Below are positions 44,985 through 56,114 of a stretch of 64,000 nucleotides of DNA, in pieces (position 1 is the stretch's first letter; every line of letters begins with the position of its first letter). Origin of the DNA: Diatrype stigma (Eukaryota; Ascomycota; Sordariomycetes; Xylariales; Diatrypaceae); the NCBI GenBank assembly GCA_022225965.2, contig JAKJXP020000139.1, positions 1 through 64,000 on the forward strand, read 5' to 3'. Under the pieces are notes generated by a model, which was not told where the DNA came from, made no database searches, and saw only the letters and a list, made by a program, of their open reading frames with translations. The position numbers were made by a program, and so were the translations under genes.

Positions 44985-46020
44985 CGTGAGGTACAATGAT
45001 TGACAGGGGAAGGCGATGATGTACGTTAGGCAGGTGGGGAGGGTTGCATTACCTGGATCCTAACCACCAGCTTCTGCGTCTGCGGTCGGTATGATTGAAA
45101 TGGCCCTTAGGAATTATATGGAGCATTATAAGGCCTTTTTAAGATGATAGCCCCCCGAGCCAACAATATTCCAGTTTTGTCTAAGTACATTAGTGGTGTA
45201 ACAGTATAGCCATTGCCTTCTGTTCCGTCAAATCCAATTCGCCGGCAAGTAACCAGGCATAGTAGACGATTCAGAAGGCCAAGCCGTTGGCCCGTTGTCA
45301 CCAATGATCAACGTGGCGGTGTACAGGGAGAAAAGGTCACTTTCATGAACTGTTGGTCTCTGTATGACCGTCTCCCCTTCCCCAAGAAGATGCGTAATAT
45401 CAAGTAGAAATATTGCTGCCAGTTATTAATAGCAACTTACATAGATGTGCTAGAAATAGGCGGGTGAGACATCGTATAATTTGAGGTCACACCATCAAAC
45501 ATTGGCGTCTTATGTCGTGGCTATCACATACAAGGAATCATACCAAATGGCAACGTCACACAGTACAAGCCCATGACAGACCGAGTATTACTGAAGAAGG
45601 GGGGCTCTCTTTGACTGTACTTACAATAAGGGGTACGACTGTCTATCTACCTTGGCACGGGCTTTGGGAGCCTCGAGGTAGCTACCTAGTACCTACCTTG
45701 AAGAGTGGTCATGTTTATCCACTAAGCTGAAATGAGTGTTGTCAGGTCTTGAATATCTTTGAATCTTCGCATACATGTTTCAAGTCTCTGACTTTAAGTC
45801 CTATAGTTAGACCTAGACACATCTTTTCGACTTCTGAGACTCCTTTCGTCTTTCTTCCATGCACCAAGAAGACAGCCCCAGGACTTGGTTACCAAGCACT
45901 TCCTCCCGCTTATAAACAAAGATGGAAGTGGGAAATTGATCTACATTTCATCCCTATCTGGCAGTATTGGAGGTTGGTAATGCCTCCCGGCTCTGCACTT
46001 CCCGTCTAACACTATGTATA
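44985..46020. other. Intergenic, no gene seen
   Basis: Contains the presumed promoter of the Pth11-like gene at its left edge. I looked for the missing N-terminal Rossmann half of the dehydrogenase fragment that follows and did not find it. Confidence 0.4.
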
Positions 46021-46296
46021 GCTCATGATCATGATGGCAAGAACATTGGCTATCGTATGGCCAAGGCAGCGGTGAACCAGCAAGCTAAAACCTTAGCCCA
46101 CGACTTTCAAAGAGACAATATTCCCGTAACAACCTTGGCTCTTGACCCAGGATGGATCAAGACAAGACTGACTAGATGGAATGGGCGGGACGACATTGTA
46201 GAGGCGTGCAATGGCATGGTAGACGTCATTGGGAGATTAACCCCTGAAATGTCGGGACACTATATAAAATGGAAAGGGGAACCTGTTCCATGGTAG
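46021..46296 (+). pseudogene. Short-chain dehydrogenase/reductase, C-terminal fragment
   Basis: About 90 codons ending in TAG at 46294 match the C-terminal half of a classical short-chain dehydrogenase. The catalytic YxxxK is present as GYRMAKAAVNQQAKTLA, followed by the NIPVTTLALDPGWIKT strand-loop (the PG motif after the last Rossmann strands) and a terminal GHYIKWKGEPVPW. The N-terminal cofactor-binding TGxxxGxG region and the catalytic Ser are absent upstream in every frame. It cannot fold as an enzyme, so I call it a 5'-truncated relic. Its reading frame is intact, so truncation was recent or by a single event. Confidence 0.7.
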
Positions 46297-46751
46297 TATA
46301 TCGATATCGCCTGCTGAGATACTACCTAGTGATGGCAGTCGGGGACAACGACAGTACAGGACTTATAGGATACAGCATGGACAAGCCCATTCTCCAATAG
46401 CCATAGAAGTCCAAAATAGGATGGAGTTAACTATAACACTCTGTATACGTATATCTTACGAGAGCATGGGACTTCCATGTGCAGAGTAGTGTATATTGTG
46501 TGGTAAAGAGAGATCCCCTCCACCTCTTGTTCGCCCAGCTGCATACCAAAAACGAAGGAAAATAGAACCCCGAAACACCACTTAACCGATCCCACGGCTT
46601 ATCCCTAGGCCGCCTTTGACCCCCTATCATTATAGAGCATGAAGCATCACATAGCCCAGTGTTTCTCATGCCCCATTCCGATTGTTGGGCCATATAACAA
46701 CGTTGAATCCCACATGGGTGGAACCCCCCCCCCCCCCCTTTTTGTTATCTA
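46297..46751. other. Intergenic with C homopolymer
   Basis: Holds the 3' region of the amidoligase gene. A run of about 12 C occurs near 46727-46738. No gene is seen. Confidence 0.4.
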
Positions 46752-47896
46752 CTACAATCCAGTCAACAGCTTCTCGACGCGCCCTAGATCTTCAGCCGGC
46801 ACGCCAGAGCGTTCACCCCAGCCTCGAACGAACAAGAGCAGACTGCTATCCTCACCAGCAGCAGCAGGCGGATCGCCGTCACCGTCGTCGTCCGAGACAG
46901 CGGCCAGCACGAAGAGATTGGCGAAGTCGATCCACGCCGCGGCGTCCACGTCGGTCCTCGGGCTCGGCGGCAGCCGGAACTCGACGGTGCCGGTCCGCTT
47001 GACGAAGTAGTGGCCCTCGTTCTCGTCGAAGCCGAGGCCCACCAGCGGCCAGAGGTTCCAGAAGTAGTGGCGCGGCGGCCGCGGGTCCGCGCTCGTCCAC
47101 AGCGTCCTCGTGTCCTTCGGGCACAGCGCCTCGACGATGTCCCGCGTCGTCTCCAGGGATCGGCCGAGGTGCTGCCCCCGGACCGCCGGCGCGCCGGTCG
47201 GGATGCTGTTGTTGTTGGGGATCGCCTGCGCCACCGCGTGCTTCCCCGTCCGCCCGACCTTGCGCGCGAGCTGGGAGAACTGCGGCGTGTAGCGGAGGAT
47301 GGCGAGGGCGAGGCGCCGGACGCGGGCCTCGGTCCAGGCGGGCTCGATCGAGGTGTGGACGTGTAATGCGCACGTTCCGTCCGGGTCGCTGAAGAACGGC
47401 GCGTTGTTGATCACGCCGTAGACCCGGGATAACTGGTTCTTCCAAGTATCTCGACTCGGGTAATCAAAGACCGGCGAGACAAGTTCGACGCCCCCTATTT
47501 GAGGTACGTCAGTAGAGGACATCAGAGTTCTGCCTGCCAGCTCAATAGATAGGTACTCTGTAAAAAGGGGTTAAGGTGGCTTAGTATTGTATCAGGGATA
47601 GTATACGAACATAATCTATCTTGCGTGATGCTGTCGTCCTGAGTAAGATACCATTCGTAGTAAGTTTCCTGATCCTTTCCATATTGGTCCGCCGTGAGGT
47701 GGTTGGCCACATGATTTTTGGTTAGGTCAGCGCTAAGGGGGGCGACGTGGCGTTCCCATCTTTGCATTTGCTTCTCATACTCGGTTCCCCCATTATTGTC
47801 CTCGCTCACGTCAGGAGGATCAAGACCTTCCAGCCCCTTGATGCGGGTCTCGATTTCCACCCCGAACTTTGACGCAAGCTCGGTTGTGGTGTCCAT
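46752..47896 (-). CDS. Fungal amidoligase-type enzyme (Amidoligase_2)
   Basis: Two exons are evident. Exon 1 runs from ATG 47896 (MDTTTELASKFGVEIETRI) to about 47610; exon 2 ends at TAG 46752. An in-frame ATG at 47992 would add 32 residues. Family marks: the opening FGVEIETRI strand, EWYLTQDDSI, then GGVELVSPVFDY (metal/ATP-site Glu) and CALHVHTSIEPAWTEARVRRLAL, with conserved His pairs, in the order seen in COOH-NH2 ligases of the glutamine-synthetase-like fold. The C-terminal part has NLWPLVGLGFDENEGHYFV and GTVEFRLPPSP. The intron lies in 47610-47525; the likeliest junction is donor GTTCGT with acceptor GGCAG, but the nominal TTTACAG acceptor gives a stop, so the splice is uncertain. Family members form peptide or isopeptide amide bonds; the fungal substrate is unknown. 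Confidence 0.75.
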
Positions 47897-50241
47897 GATA
47901 GCTGATATAGGTGAAGTGAAGACAAAGGATAATCGAGGTCTTTCGCCGAATGATGTGAGTCTGGGTAAGAATATTTTACAGCTGAGAGCCATTGGGGAAC
48001 CAGAGAGCTATATATACCTGTCAGCGAATGTGACGCATACCTATATCGAATGAAATTCGTAGAGCCCCTGATATGATCGAGCAGATTCTGTTGGCAGATG
48101 ACTCCCAACTGATTCGAAATGCTAGCAAACATTATACAAGATTAATGAAGTGTCAAAATTGCAATTGTATCAGCCTTGCGTAACCGCTGTGTGCTATTGA
48201 CATGTTCCTCTTTTACCCCCTATCACCCGATGTTCTAAAAATGTTTGCCTGTGACCAGAAGGCATGTGTTCTTGTATTCAGGGTTCGGCATTGCCAACTT
48301 GACATTACAACCAACTATCCTGGGGCCAAATACCAGATGTATCAGAACAGTAGTACATGTTGTCTATTGATTTTGTTATCGCCATTACGTTACCCTGAAG
48401 TAAATAAGGATACTTTTTTATACACCTTGGTACCTACACCTTACTTTCGGATAAGCCACATCCCCTACCAATAGTAAATACTATAGTCTCGCAGTCAATA
48501 AGTCTTAATACTATATGCTAGCTAAAAGTGTGTAAGACGACGGTAAATGAGCATAGAGAAGTGGCCAATCTATATCTTGTCTAAACACCGACGATGGAAT
48601 ATCACAATTGCAATCCACGCAGGCTGATATTTGGTAATGATAGATAAACCCATTTATCAGCATAATAGGCAGGCGCGTCACTCGGAATGATAGTAGACTC
48701 CTAATATTTGTTTGAGGATGACTACGACATCTCGATACACAAGGGAAGATCCTTCGATCAGCTGTAATATGTATTTATGTACCAGCGGTGGGCTGCCTCA
48801 AGCCACGAGTTAATTAGATGAATGCGATCTGACATCGTGGGGACGTTTAGATGACGCTACAAACCAATTAGGCAGAGATTGGAAGACACTACCAACGTGA
48901 TCACTCCCTATCTTTGACCAAACTATGAGATCTTCAAATATAGGTGTGGTTTAGTGAAAGTGCCAAATCGAGTGACTACTTACTATCTGGCTGAGACGAC
49001 TAGCACTTCTAATAAGTGCGTGCTTGTGCGGAGTTCGGGTCCTTGTGCTGGTGAATCCCAGATCAGCTATCCTCATCTGAGGTATGGGTAATGAAGATAA
49101 GTTCTTCGACAAGCCTTCTCATCTCAAAGGTTGTTTCATGTCGACCACGGGCCGTAAACCTTTACCTGAAAGCTTGCAGATGACCTCGTGCTGATCTCGG
49201 TTCTCCAAAGCTATTGCGATTCCTTATGCACCGGCCTTGCGTTCAGATCTGACACCAGGCACTACGCTTGCTCAATCAATCGTCGTCGAGATTGGTTCTA
49301 TGTTCGTCATGAGATCGGCCCCATGAGATCGGAACCATCTTCACCCCTACTAAGTTCTGCTCTACGTATATGTCCAAACCGCAAACAGAGATTCCATCAA
49401 CAACCTGGCTATGCTCCATTAAATAGATACTAGTATGGGTAAGCGGATGTTGATGGTAATCGGAAGTAGGTATGGACAGCATCGAATCCTTTTAATAACT
49501 ACCTGGGTGTTCGTGCTTGGGTTTCAAATGGTAGCGGTAGTGTGGTCGTGGTATCAGTGGCGACCTCGGGATCTTGATGCACTCCGTCACGATATTGCAG
49601 CCGGCAAGGAGTTAGTGGGGTATAGCCTGAACATACACTATAGCCCCGATACGGCGTCTCTTTCACTTGGGGACAAACCATTCTGTCATTTGAGCTTCGT
49701 AGTCTTCAAAGTGTCGACCACATCGAGGCTGTCAAAGCCACACCTCCCATAAGTACGTACATACGTCATATGAAAGAAGTACGAAGTAGTCAGTACCTGC
49801 ATAGCTATTCCGGCATGATTGCAGACCCGAGCAACCTACTTACCACCTGCAATGTTACCATACATATGGAAACAGCATATGTAAATATCCTGCAGTGGAG
49901 CGAGTAATTAGTGAGACATTGCATCCCTACAATACATACCTGGCTGGCTGGGTACAATAAACCAATATTTGAACATTCCAAAATCGTGCATCACAATTGC
50001 GTATATGAAGCTACTACCCCGCCAAACCCGCAAGGTGGGCTGTAGATTGCATCATCGCAGTCTACCGGGCAATCTACATACATATAAGAAGCTACATACA
50101 CATTTCAGGCCAACAACGAACGTCCCGCTTGCGTCGAGTCAAGTCAATCAACTCCTTCCCTCCCCCCCAAACAATAGCCTACTGCGTATATCTAGCAACC
50201 CAATCCACACCACAACGAACCGCCTAGCACCCAGCAGCACC
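47897..50241. other. Long intergenic stretch, no gene recognised
   Basis: About 2.3 kb of AT-richer sequence with only small open frames (such as 48202-48474 and 49435-49752), none recognisable. There is no strong RIP signature and no clear terminal repeats. The last ~300 bases probably hold the leader of the DsbA-like gene. Confidence 0.45.
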
Positions 50242-50898
50242 ATGGCCCTACCCCCCAAGTTCGCCGGCCAGAAGCTCCTCTTCGCGGCCCCGCCGCTCGG
50301 CGAGAGCCCGGGCGTGCCGCCGCAGCTGCACACGCTGGAGGTCTTCCTCGACTACGTGTGCCCGTTCAGCGCGAAGCAGTTCCACACGCTGTACCACGTG
50401 GTCGGCCCGCTGGTGCGCGAGCACCCGCAGTGGGCGTCGCGGCTGCAGATCGTCTTCCGCCAGCAGGTGCAGCCGTGGCACCCCTCCTCGACGCTGGTGC
50501 ACGAGGCCGCCGTCGCCGTGCTGCAGGTCGCGCCCGCGCGGTTCTGGGCCTTCAGCGACGCCCTGTTCCGCGCCCAGAAGGACTACTTCGACGTCAGCGT
50601 CGTCGCCGAGACCCGCAACCAGACCTACCGCCGCCTGGCCCGCCTGGCGGGCACCGTCGGCGTCGACGAGGACGCCGTCTACGCCCGCCTGGCCATCCCG
50701 GACAAGCCCGCCGAGGACGGGAGCCTGAATGTGGGCAATGCCGTCACCAACGACCTCAAGGTCCTGATCAAGATCGCGCGCCTGCTCGGCGTGCACGTCA
50801 GCCCGACGGTCATCTTCGACGGCGTCGTTGCGGGCGATATCAGTTCGAGCTGGACGAAGGAGCAGTGGGTGGAGTGGTTGGGCAAGAGCATCGCGTAA
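50242..50898 (+). CDS. DsbA-family thioredoxin-fold protein with CPFS motif
   Basis: Single exon, 218 residues from ATG 50242. The frame is open further upstream, but that part is AT-rich with poor codon use. It opens with a short segment, then the first thioredoxin-fold strand (LHTLEVFLDYVCPFSAKQF) with C40-P-F-S43 in place of the CxxC dithiol. A helical insert follows (FWAFSDALFRAQKDYFDV), then the strand with the expected cis-Pro (LGVHVSPTVIFDGVVAG) and a closing helix (WTKEQWVEWLGKSIA). With a single active-site Cys it is unlikely to be a disulfide oxidase. Fungal proteins of this type are annotated as thioredoxin-like or DsbA/FrnE-like, possibly glutathione-related. There is no signal peptide, so it is probably cytosolic. 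GC content jumps sharply at the start of the gene. Confidence 0.85.
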   Translation: MALPPKFAGQKLLFAAPPLGESPGVPPQLHTLEVFLDYVCPFSAKQFHTLYHVVGPLVREHPQWASRLQIVFRQQVQPWHPSSTLVHEAAVAVLQVAPARFWAFSDALFRAQKDYFDVSVVAETRNQTYRRLARLAGTVGVDEDAVYARLAIPDKPAEDGSLNVGNAVTNDLKVLIKIARLLGVHVSPTVIFDGVVAGDISSSWTKEQWVEWLGKSIA

Positions 50899-51223
50899 GA
50901 TGAAATGACTTATGTGTGCCTGTGTTTGTGAGTTGTGCCGTGGCTTAGACAGGATCTCGACACAGGGCGAGTGATGCGATCGGTCACCGGCGGGATCATT
51001 TTAGGGAAAGGGATACCCGTCTGTAGGGTGCAGTTTGTCATTTGATTCATGCGTTTCGCGGAGGATGAAGCAAGAAATGGAAGATGTCATTACACGCCAA
51101 TCAATAAAAAACCAGGAAACAAAAGTACAACCACGCCTTTGATCAAGAAAGAGAAATAATAGTTGACGCCAGCTATATATATTATACGTATGCATGTGTA
51201 TCGTGACAACTCGACTACCTAGC
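50899..51223. other. Convergent intergenic gap
   Basis: 3' regions of the DsbA-like gene (+) and the 2OG oxygenase gene (-). Nothing else is seen. Confidence 0.4.
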
Positions 51224-52541
51224 CTAGACGGTGTTCTTGGCGATGATCCCCCTCGCGAACTCGCCAAAGGTGATGTGCTGGTCCAGGTCGACCTCGTCGT
51301 CGAGGTTGGGCTGCGTGAAGACGGCCAGCGTGTTGCGCGCGACGCCGGCGGCGCCGCGGCCCCGCGCGCCCCGGACCGAGTGCTCGACCGCCTTGAACCG
51401 GCCCCGCGTGATCCGCTCCAGCGCCTCGCCCGTCTGGAACGCGATGCAGTCCCGCGGGATCTTCACCTGCACGGCCGCGCCCCGCCGGTCCTTGATCCAG
51501 AGCCCGGCCCGCGGGTCCGGCGACCCCGGCAGCTCCTCGAGATTGGGCAGCTGCAGCGGCAGCGCGTCCTTGTCCTCTCCGTCTCCGAGCGTGGGCACTC
51601 GGGCGGCGGCGTCCGTGTCCGCCTTGCCCTCGTCGACGAACATGGCCGACGTCAGGCCCGTCAGACACCCGTGGTCCTTGTGCACGGCACACCAGCTGTC
51701 GTCGTCGGCGTCGTCGCTGTCGTTGTTGTCTTCTGCTTCCATCGCCTCCGCCGTCATCGGGTAGTAGTGCAGCAAGCGGGCCTTGGTGGTCTGCGACGTG
51801 CGGACGACGCGCTCGAGGTAGCCGCCGCGCGGGTAGCCGGGGATCTCGGCCTCGGCGAAGCGGTCGCAGGCGGCGGCCACCAGCACGGCGACGTCGATAA
51901 TCAGCCGGCACGCGCGCTCCATGACCGGCCGGAACCCGGGCAGCGTCTCGGCCGGCGGCCACGAGTTCGGCGCCAGGTACTCGGGGAACTCGGCCAGGGG
52001 GAAGCGCGCGGTCGGCGCCGCGGCCTCGGACCGCGCGTCCACGTAGAAGGCGCAGTTGGCGTAGAAGGACCCCTTGAACTCGTCGGCCCCGCCGTCCTTG
52101 AGCTGCTCGCGGCCCCGCGACCAGCCGACGAGGTACTTGGCTGCCTCGTTGGTGAACTTGTCTGCGGCGCTCGGCCCTGTCAGTAAGTATCTTTGCTTTT
52201 GATTTAATTCCGCTTGTTTTTGTTTCGCGGCGTGGGCAGGTAAGACGACAAACCGTACCGAGATCTTCAGGAGGCAGGTTGCCCATGTACGAGGCATAAG
52301 ACAGGAGACTGTGTCTTAACCCGGCAAACTCCTCGGGAACGTCTTTGACGACCAGGATCCCGAGAGACTCAGGGCCAAATGCCTCTTGCAACGTCTCGAA
52401 GGAGACATCCCCTGGCGACTGTTAATACACTATATACACTCCTTAAGTAGGTGTCTGTATTGCGTAGACCAACTATCCTCCGGATAACTTACCACTCTTT
52501 AGGTCTTTCAAGGACACTACGACTGGCTGAGCGGTTGCCAT
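51224..52541 (-). CDS. 2-oxoglutarate/Fe(II)-dependent oxygenase
   Basis: Three exons, 52541-52493, 52411-52259 and 52176-51224 (donors GTAAGT and GTACGG; acceptors GCCAG and TGACAG), give 384 residues with consistent phase. The start MATAQPVVVSLKDLKS is followed by GDVSFETLQEAFGPESLG and the family's LLSYASYMGNLP block. The double-stranded beta-helix core carries the facial triad: H233-x-D235 in WCAVHKDHGCLTGL and the distal H333 in FKAVEHSVRG. Between them lies DCIAFQTGEALERITRGRF. The layout is that of the IPNS-like/clavaminate-synthase-like fungal oxygenases (hydroxylases and desaturases of small molecules). A serine/aspartate-rich insert sits before the HxD. No biosynthetic partner genes are adjacent, so the substrate is unknown. 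It terminates with TAG, which argues against reassignment of that codon in this organism. Confidence 0.85.
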
Positions 52542-53239
52542 GCTGATTTACCAAAGATTCGAATGAGCGTAATTAAAATACGTCTTGACTATCCGACTCT
52601 GCACCTGTTATACTTCTTGAGTGGTCTCCTTAAGTGGTTGGAAACAGCTAGGCGCACTGTCATGCTTATAAGTTATAAGTCCAGATGCCTGTTCTCGGAT
52701 CGGAGGACGCCGAACAGTTTGCCGCATGGAACCGAACTTCGAAGACTGTTCGTTTATTGGTGCCAACACCTATCCAATGCCTTTCTGGATTCTTTGGCCA
52801 TTACTATACTCGTCAGGGCTCTAATCGCCGCGAGTAGCACCATCCATAAGGTATTTGTCTCCCTTAGGTGCGCGTCAAGCCCGGCCCTATAATCCATTTA
52901 GGGCAGTTACGATACCATTAGCGGGGTGAATCAGGCCCTGTACGATACCCCTGTACCACCGTTGAAGTCTTGAGGAGCACTGTGGACTTTACTGTACGCT
53001 TGCCTTATGTACTTGCCTTAGTCTAGGGTCTTGGCGTCTTGACCGGCGAATGAATTTACATCATCTCATCGTAAGTTATGTCAACTACTTAGTAACTAAC
53101 TAGAAGCTCCGACAACCAATTTCCATCGACATCCATTCATAGGAAGTATATCTTGTTCACCGACAAAGCCTCTTCATCATCTATGCATTGGGCTACTTTC
53201 AAGCTGGCACAGCGATATTGAAGTGCGAGTACGAGTACA
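52542..53239. other. Intergenic between divergent genes
   Basis: Shared upstream region of the 2OG oxygenase (-) and FRG1 (+). I see no coding sequence I can support. Confidence 0.4.
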
Positions 53240-54110
53240 ATGGTGAAACCCCTTACTTTCAAGGGCGAGAAGAAGCCCAAGAAGAGAAAGCGCGTCGAAC
53301 CCGAGCCCTCGACCGCTGAAGATGCGGGTCCTAGCGAGCTCGCCGTCGCGAAATCCAACGAAGATCCGGACAACGATGATAGCTGGGTTTCAGCAGAGGC
53401 TCTCGGAGATGTCGTCGGCCCCGTCATGTTCGTGCTGCCAACGGAGCCCGCGACGTGTCTTGCCTGCGACATGAACGGAAAGGTGTTCACCGACCCCATC
53501 GTCAACATCATCGATGGGAACCCCATGAGCGCCGAGCCACATGACGTGCGCCAGGTATGGGTCGCCAACAAAATTGCTGGGACTGAGACGTTCAGGTTCA
53601 AGGGTCGTTACGGGAAGTGAGTAGCTGCACTGTTCTACCAAGTCTCCCGGGATCTCGGGGCTAATCAATTGCTACAGATATCTCAGTTGCGATCAGTCCG
53701 GCATTCTGTCCGCTACATCCGAGGCCGTCTCGCCTCCAGAAACCTGGGTAGTCGTCCCGACGGCCGACACGCCCGGGACGTTCCAGCTACAGACGGCCCG
53801 GGAAACGTTCTTGAATGTCAAGGAATCAACGAAACCGAACGGACCACCAGAAATTCGCGGCGATGCCACCGACATCACGTTCGATACCACGATCCGGATC
53901 CGCATGCAGGCCCGCTTCAAGCCTCGTATCAAGGCCTCGAAAGAGGAAAAGGCCAGGGAGAAGATCAGTAGGAAGGAGCTGGAAGATGCTGTTGGTCGGC
54001 GGCTGAACGAGGATGAAGTCAGAACACTGAAGCGCGCGAGACGGGAGGGCGACTATCATGAGCAGCTGCTGGACATCAAACAGAAGAGCAAGCACGATAA
54101 GTACGGCTGA
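53240..54110 (+). CDS. FRG1: FRG1-like nuclear protein
   Basis: Two exons, 53240-53616 and 53678-54110 (donor GTGAGT, acceptor CTACAG), give 269 residues; the join reads GRYGK-YLSCDQSG. The N-terminal ~25 residues are basic (KPLTFKGEKKPKKRKRV), a likely nuclear localisation signal. The beta-trefoil FRG1 domain covers ~45-190, with DSWVSAEALGDVVGPV, the trefoil repeat around KYLSCDQSGILSATSEAV, and ETWVVVPTADTPGTFQL. A C-terminal basic helical region follows (RFKPRIKASKEEKAREK..), ending KQKSKHDKYG as in FRG1 orthologues. FRG1 associates with spliceosomal and nucleolar RNPs and binds F-actin in animals; fungal roles are inferred. Length matches the family (about 260 residues). It converges with the WD-repeat gene 72 bp downstream. 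Confidence 0.92.
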
Positions 54111-54182
54111 ATGATATGCGGATAGACGATAGATACTTGGTGGACGGATAGGTGGATTGGTGGATGGCAACTGCTTCTGCAT

Positions 54183-55367
54183 TTATCTCCAGGCTTTGAT
54201 GAACCCGTCTTCACCAGCAGTGAACACTACGCCTGCTTCGTCGTAGAAGCAGAAGCTCCGCACGATCTCCGAACCATGAGCACCAACCAATCCCACGCTG
54301 TTCGGCCTGTCGAGCGCCCAGCCATTGCCACCTTTAGCTAGGTGCACAAGCTCAAACCCCTGTTGGTCGTGCGTGCCTGCTCCGATCACGGCCCCGGCGC
54401 CGTTGGCTTTGGCGAAGACGTTGGCAATGTACTGGCAGCCAAGGACCTGCCTCATGTCGCCAAAGTCTGTCGTCGCGGCTCCCTTCTCATAACCCTCGGC
54501 CATATCATACAGCGCTAGTTTCTCGTCGTGAGAGACCGCGTACACCTCGGTGTCGTTCAGGAATGCTGCGTGGTGGATCGAGGCATCGTGGTTGAACGCC
54601 TGGATGACGACCTCGTCTTCATCGGTGATTCTGGTATCGCAGATGTTCACCAGACCATCCGTCGACCCCGATAGGAGGATATTGGGATCCGTAGGGTGGA
54701 GGTTCAACTACTGACGATTAGACCCGGACTTCCCGTTAAGAAACAAATGGCACACCTCTGTGATATCATCGCTGTGGACCTCTTTGTACTGGTGCTTCGG
54801 TGTTGGTGTTGAGCGGACGTCCCTATAAGCTTATAAGTGCTGTCCTAATGCTAATGGCATGATGTTCGTCCTGCTCACCATATCAAAATAGATGCTTGAC
54901 TATGCTGTAATTCTGTGCCAGCCACAACCGAGTATCCCGCGCCCGAGCAAGCCAGGGACAGAATCGGGACAGAGTTATCTATATTGCGCAATCAGCCTGG
55001 AGATATCCCTACAAAAAAAATACGCCGTGCAGAGAACTCCCCGCCACCCTGCCATCTTACCCGTAAGCCTAGCAACTTGAGCCTGCTGCCCATCTAACCT
55101 CAAGTCCCACAACGAGACGCTCCCGTCCTCGCCCGCCGTGCACACAACAGTGCCTCCCAGATCTAGCCCCTTCGCGCAGGTGACGTTGCCATGGTTTGTC
55201 TGCCACGACTTCACGGGACCCTGGCTAAGTGCGGCGGGGTTGAACGCAGACAGGGACTGGTCCGAAGATATGGTAACCGGGCCTGAGGATAGAGGGATGA
55301 TGTCTAGGACATATATCTCTTCCCGTATTGGGGTCCTGTAGCCCTCCACGTAGGTGAGGTTGTACAT
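54183..55367 (-). CDS. WD-repeat protein, WDR89-like
   Basis: Four exons, 55367-55061, 54978-54879, 54822-54756 and 54707-54183, with GT..AG introns and phases that all agree, give 332 residues. WD-type blades include VVCTAGEDGSVSLWDLRL, DNSVPILSLACSG, LQHSQASILIWDVRST, ILLSGSTDGLVNICDTRI and VVFTAGEDGFIKAWR at the C-terminus. The order and spacing, with a start that lacks a full first blade (MYNLTYVEGYRTPIREEIY), match WDR89 proteins: a single beta-propeller of unknown cell role in most species. No other domain is present. Exon 3 is only 67 nt and easy to miss; it restores the WDVRSTPTPKHQYKEVHSDD segment. Function is inferred as a scaffold; no enzymatic signature exists. Confidence 0.9.
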
Positions 55368-56114
55368 GATAGGATAGGAGGTTCCTCGCCTTATGTCTTG
55401 GCTGCTTCCTTCGTTCCTAGTCCTGAAAGGGAAAAGGAGGAAACGAAGGAATGAAAGGATAATATCGTCTCAAATGGCTATCTTGAAAGTTGATAAAGTA
55501 AACAAGTATGGTTACAGTTAACTTAAGCCAAAGTGCAACTGCAGAACTGACAGTCCCTGTCACCTTATGCGCGCGCATTCATAGGTCCAGTGTACGCAAA
55601 AAGTCGAGAATATCCATTGATGCACTACGCTAGCGGCTACATACCTACATACCTACATACATACATACATACATACTCTACATACCTATATGTATGTACC
55701 TGTGCTCCACCTTCGAGCTCTTGCCAATCAGAACTCTGGAGATCGATCGATTTCGGCCGGTGTGGGACGAACGGAGCCGTCAGGTACATGTGGCATGTAC
55801 GGGAATTACGTCGTATTTGTGGTTTGTCAGAAGTAGCGGCAGAGTGCAGGTGGTTAGCAGATAGCCTGAAATATGTAGGTACCTAGGTGGGTATGTATGT
55901 AGTAACCTTAACTATCCGATGTTGCCAGCTTGTAGTTAACGACGGGAGCTCGCGGCTCAGCGCTCACTTATAACCAACAGCATTCAAAGTAGAGTCTGCA
56001 TTTCCGGTCATCGCCCAATTCCTCTTTTCTTCTATTGTAACCCAGCGCCTCTCCTTTGGAGACCATGATATTATTACGGCTTTTATGATTTTGCTTTTTA
56101 GCAGACTTCCCATC
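55368..56114. other. Divergent intergenic region with ACAT microsatellite
   Basis: Upstream of both the WD-repeat gene (-) and the HRD3 gene (+). An (ACATAC/ACAT)n microsatellite occupies about 55638-55700. No gene is seen. Confidence 0.5.

Noticed and set aside
49435..49752. 105-codon open frame with an N-terminal hydrophobic stretch
   Set aside because: Single weak open frame without family resemblance or supporting context.
55638..55700. ACAT-rich repeat as telomere-like or CRISPR-like array
   Set aside because: It is a simple microsatellite; there are no spacers and the unit is not a telomeric one.
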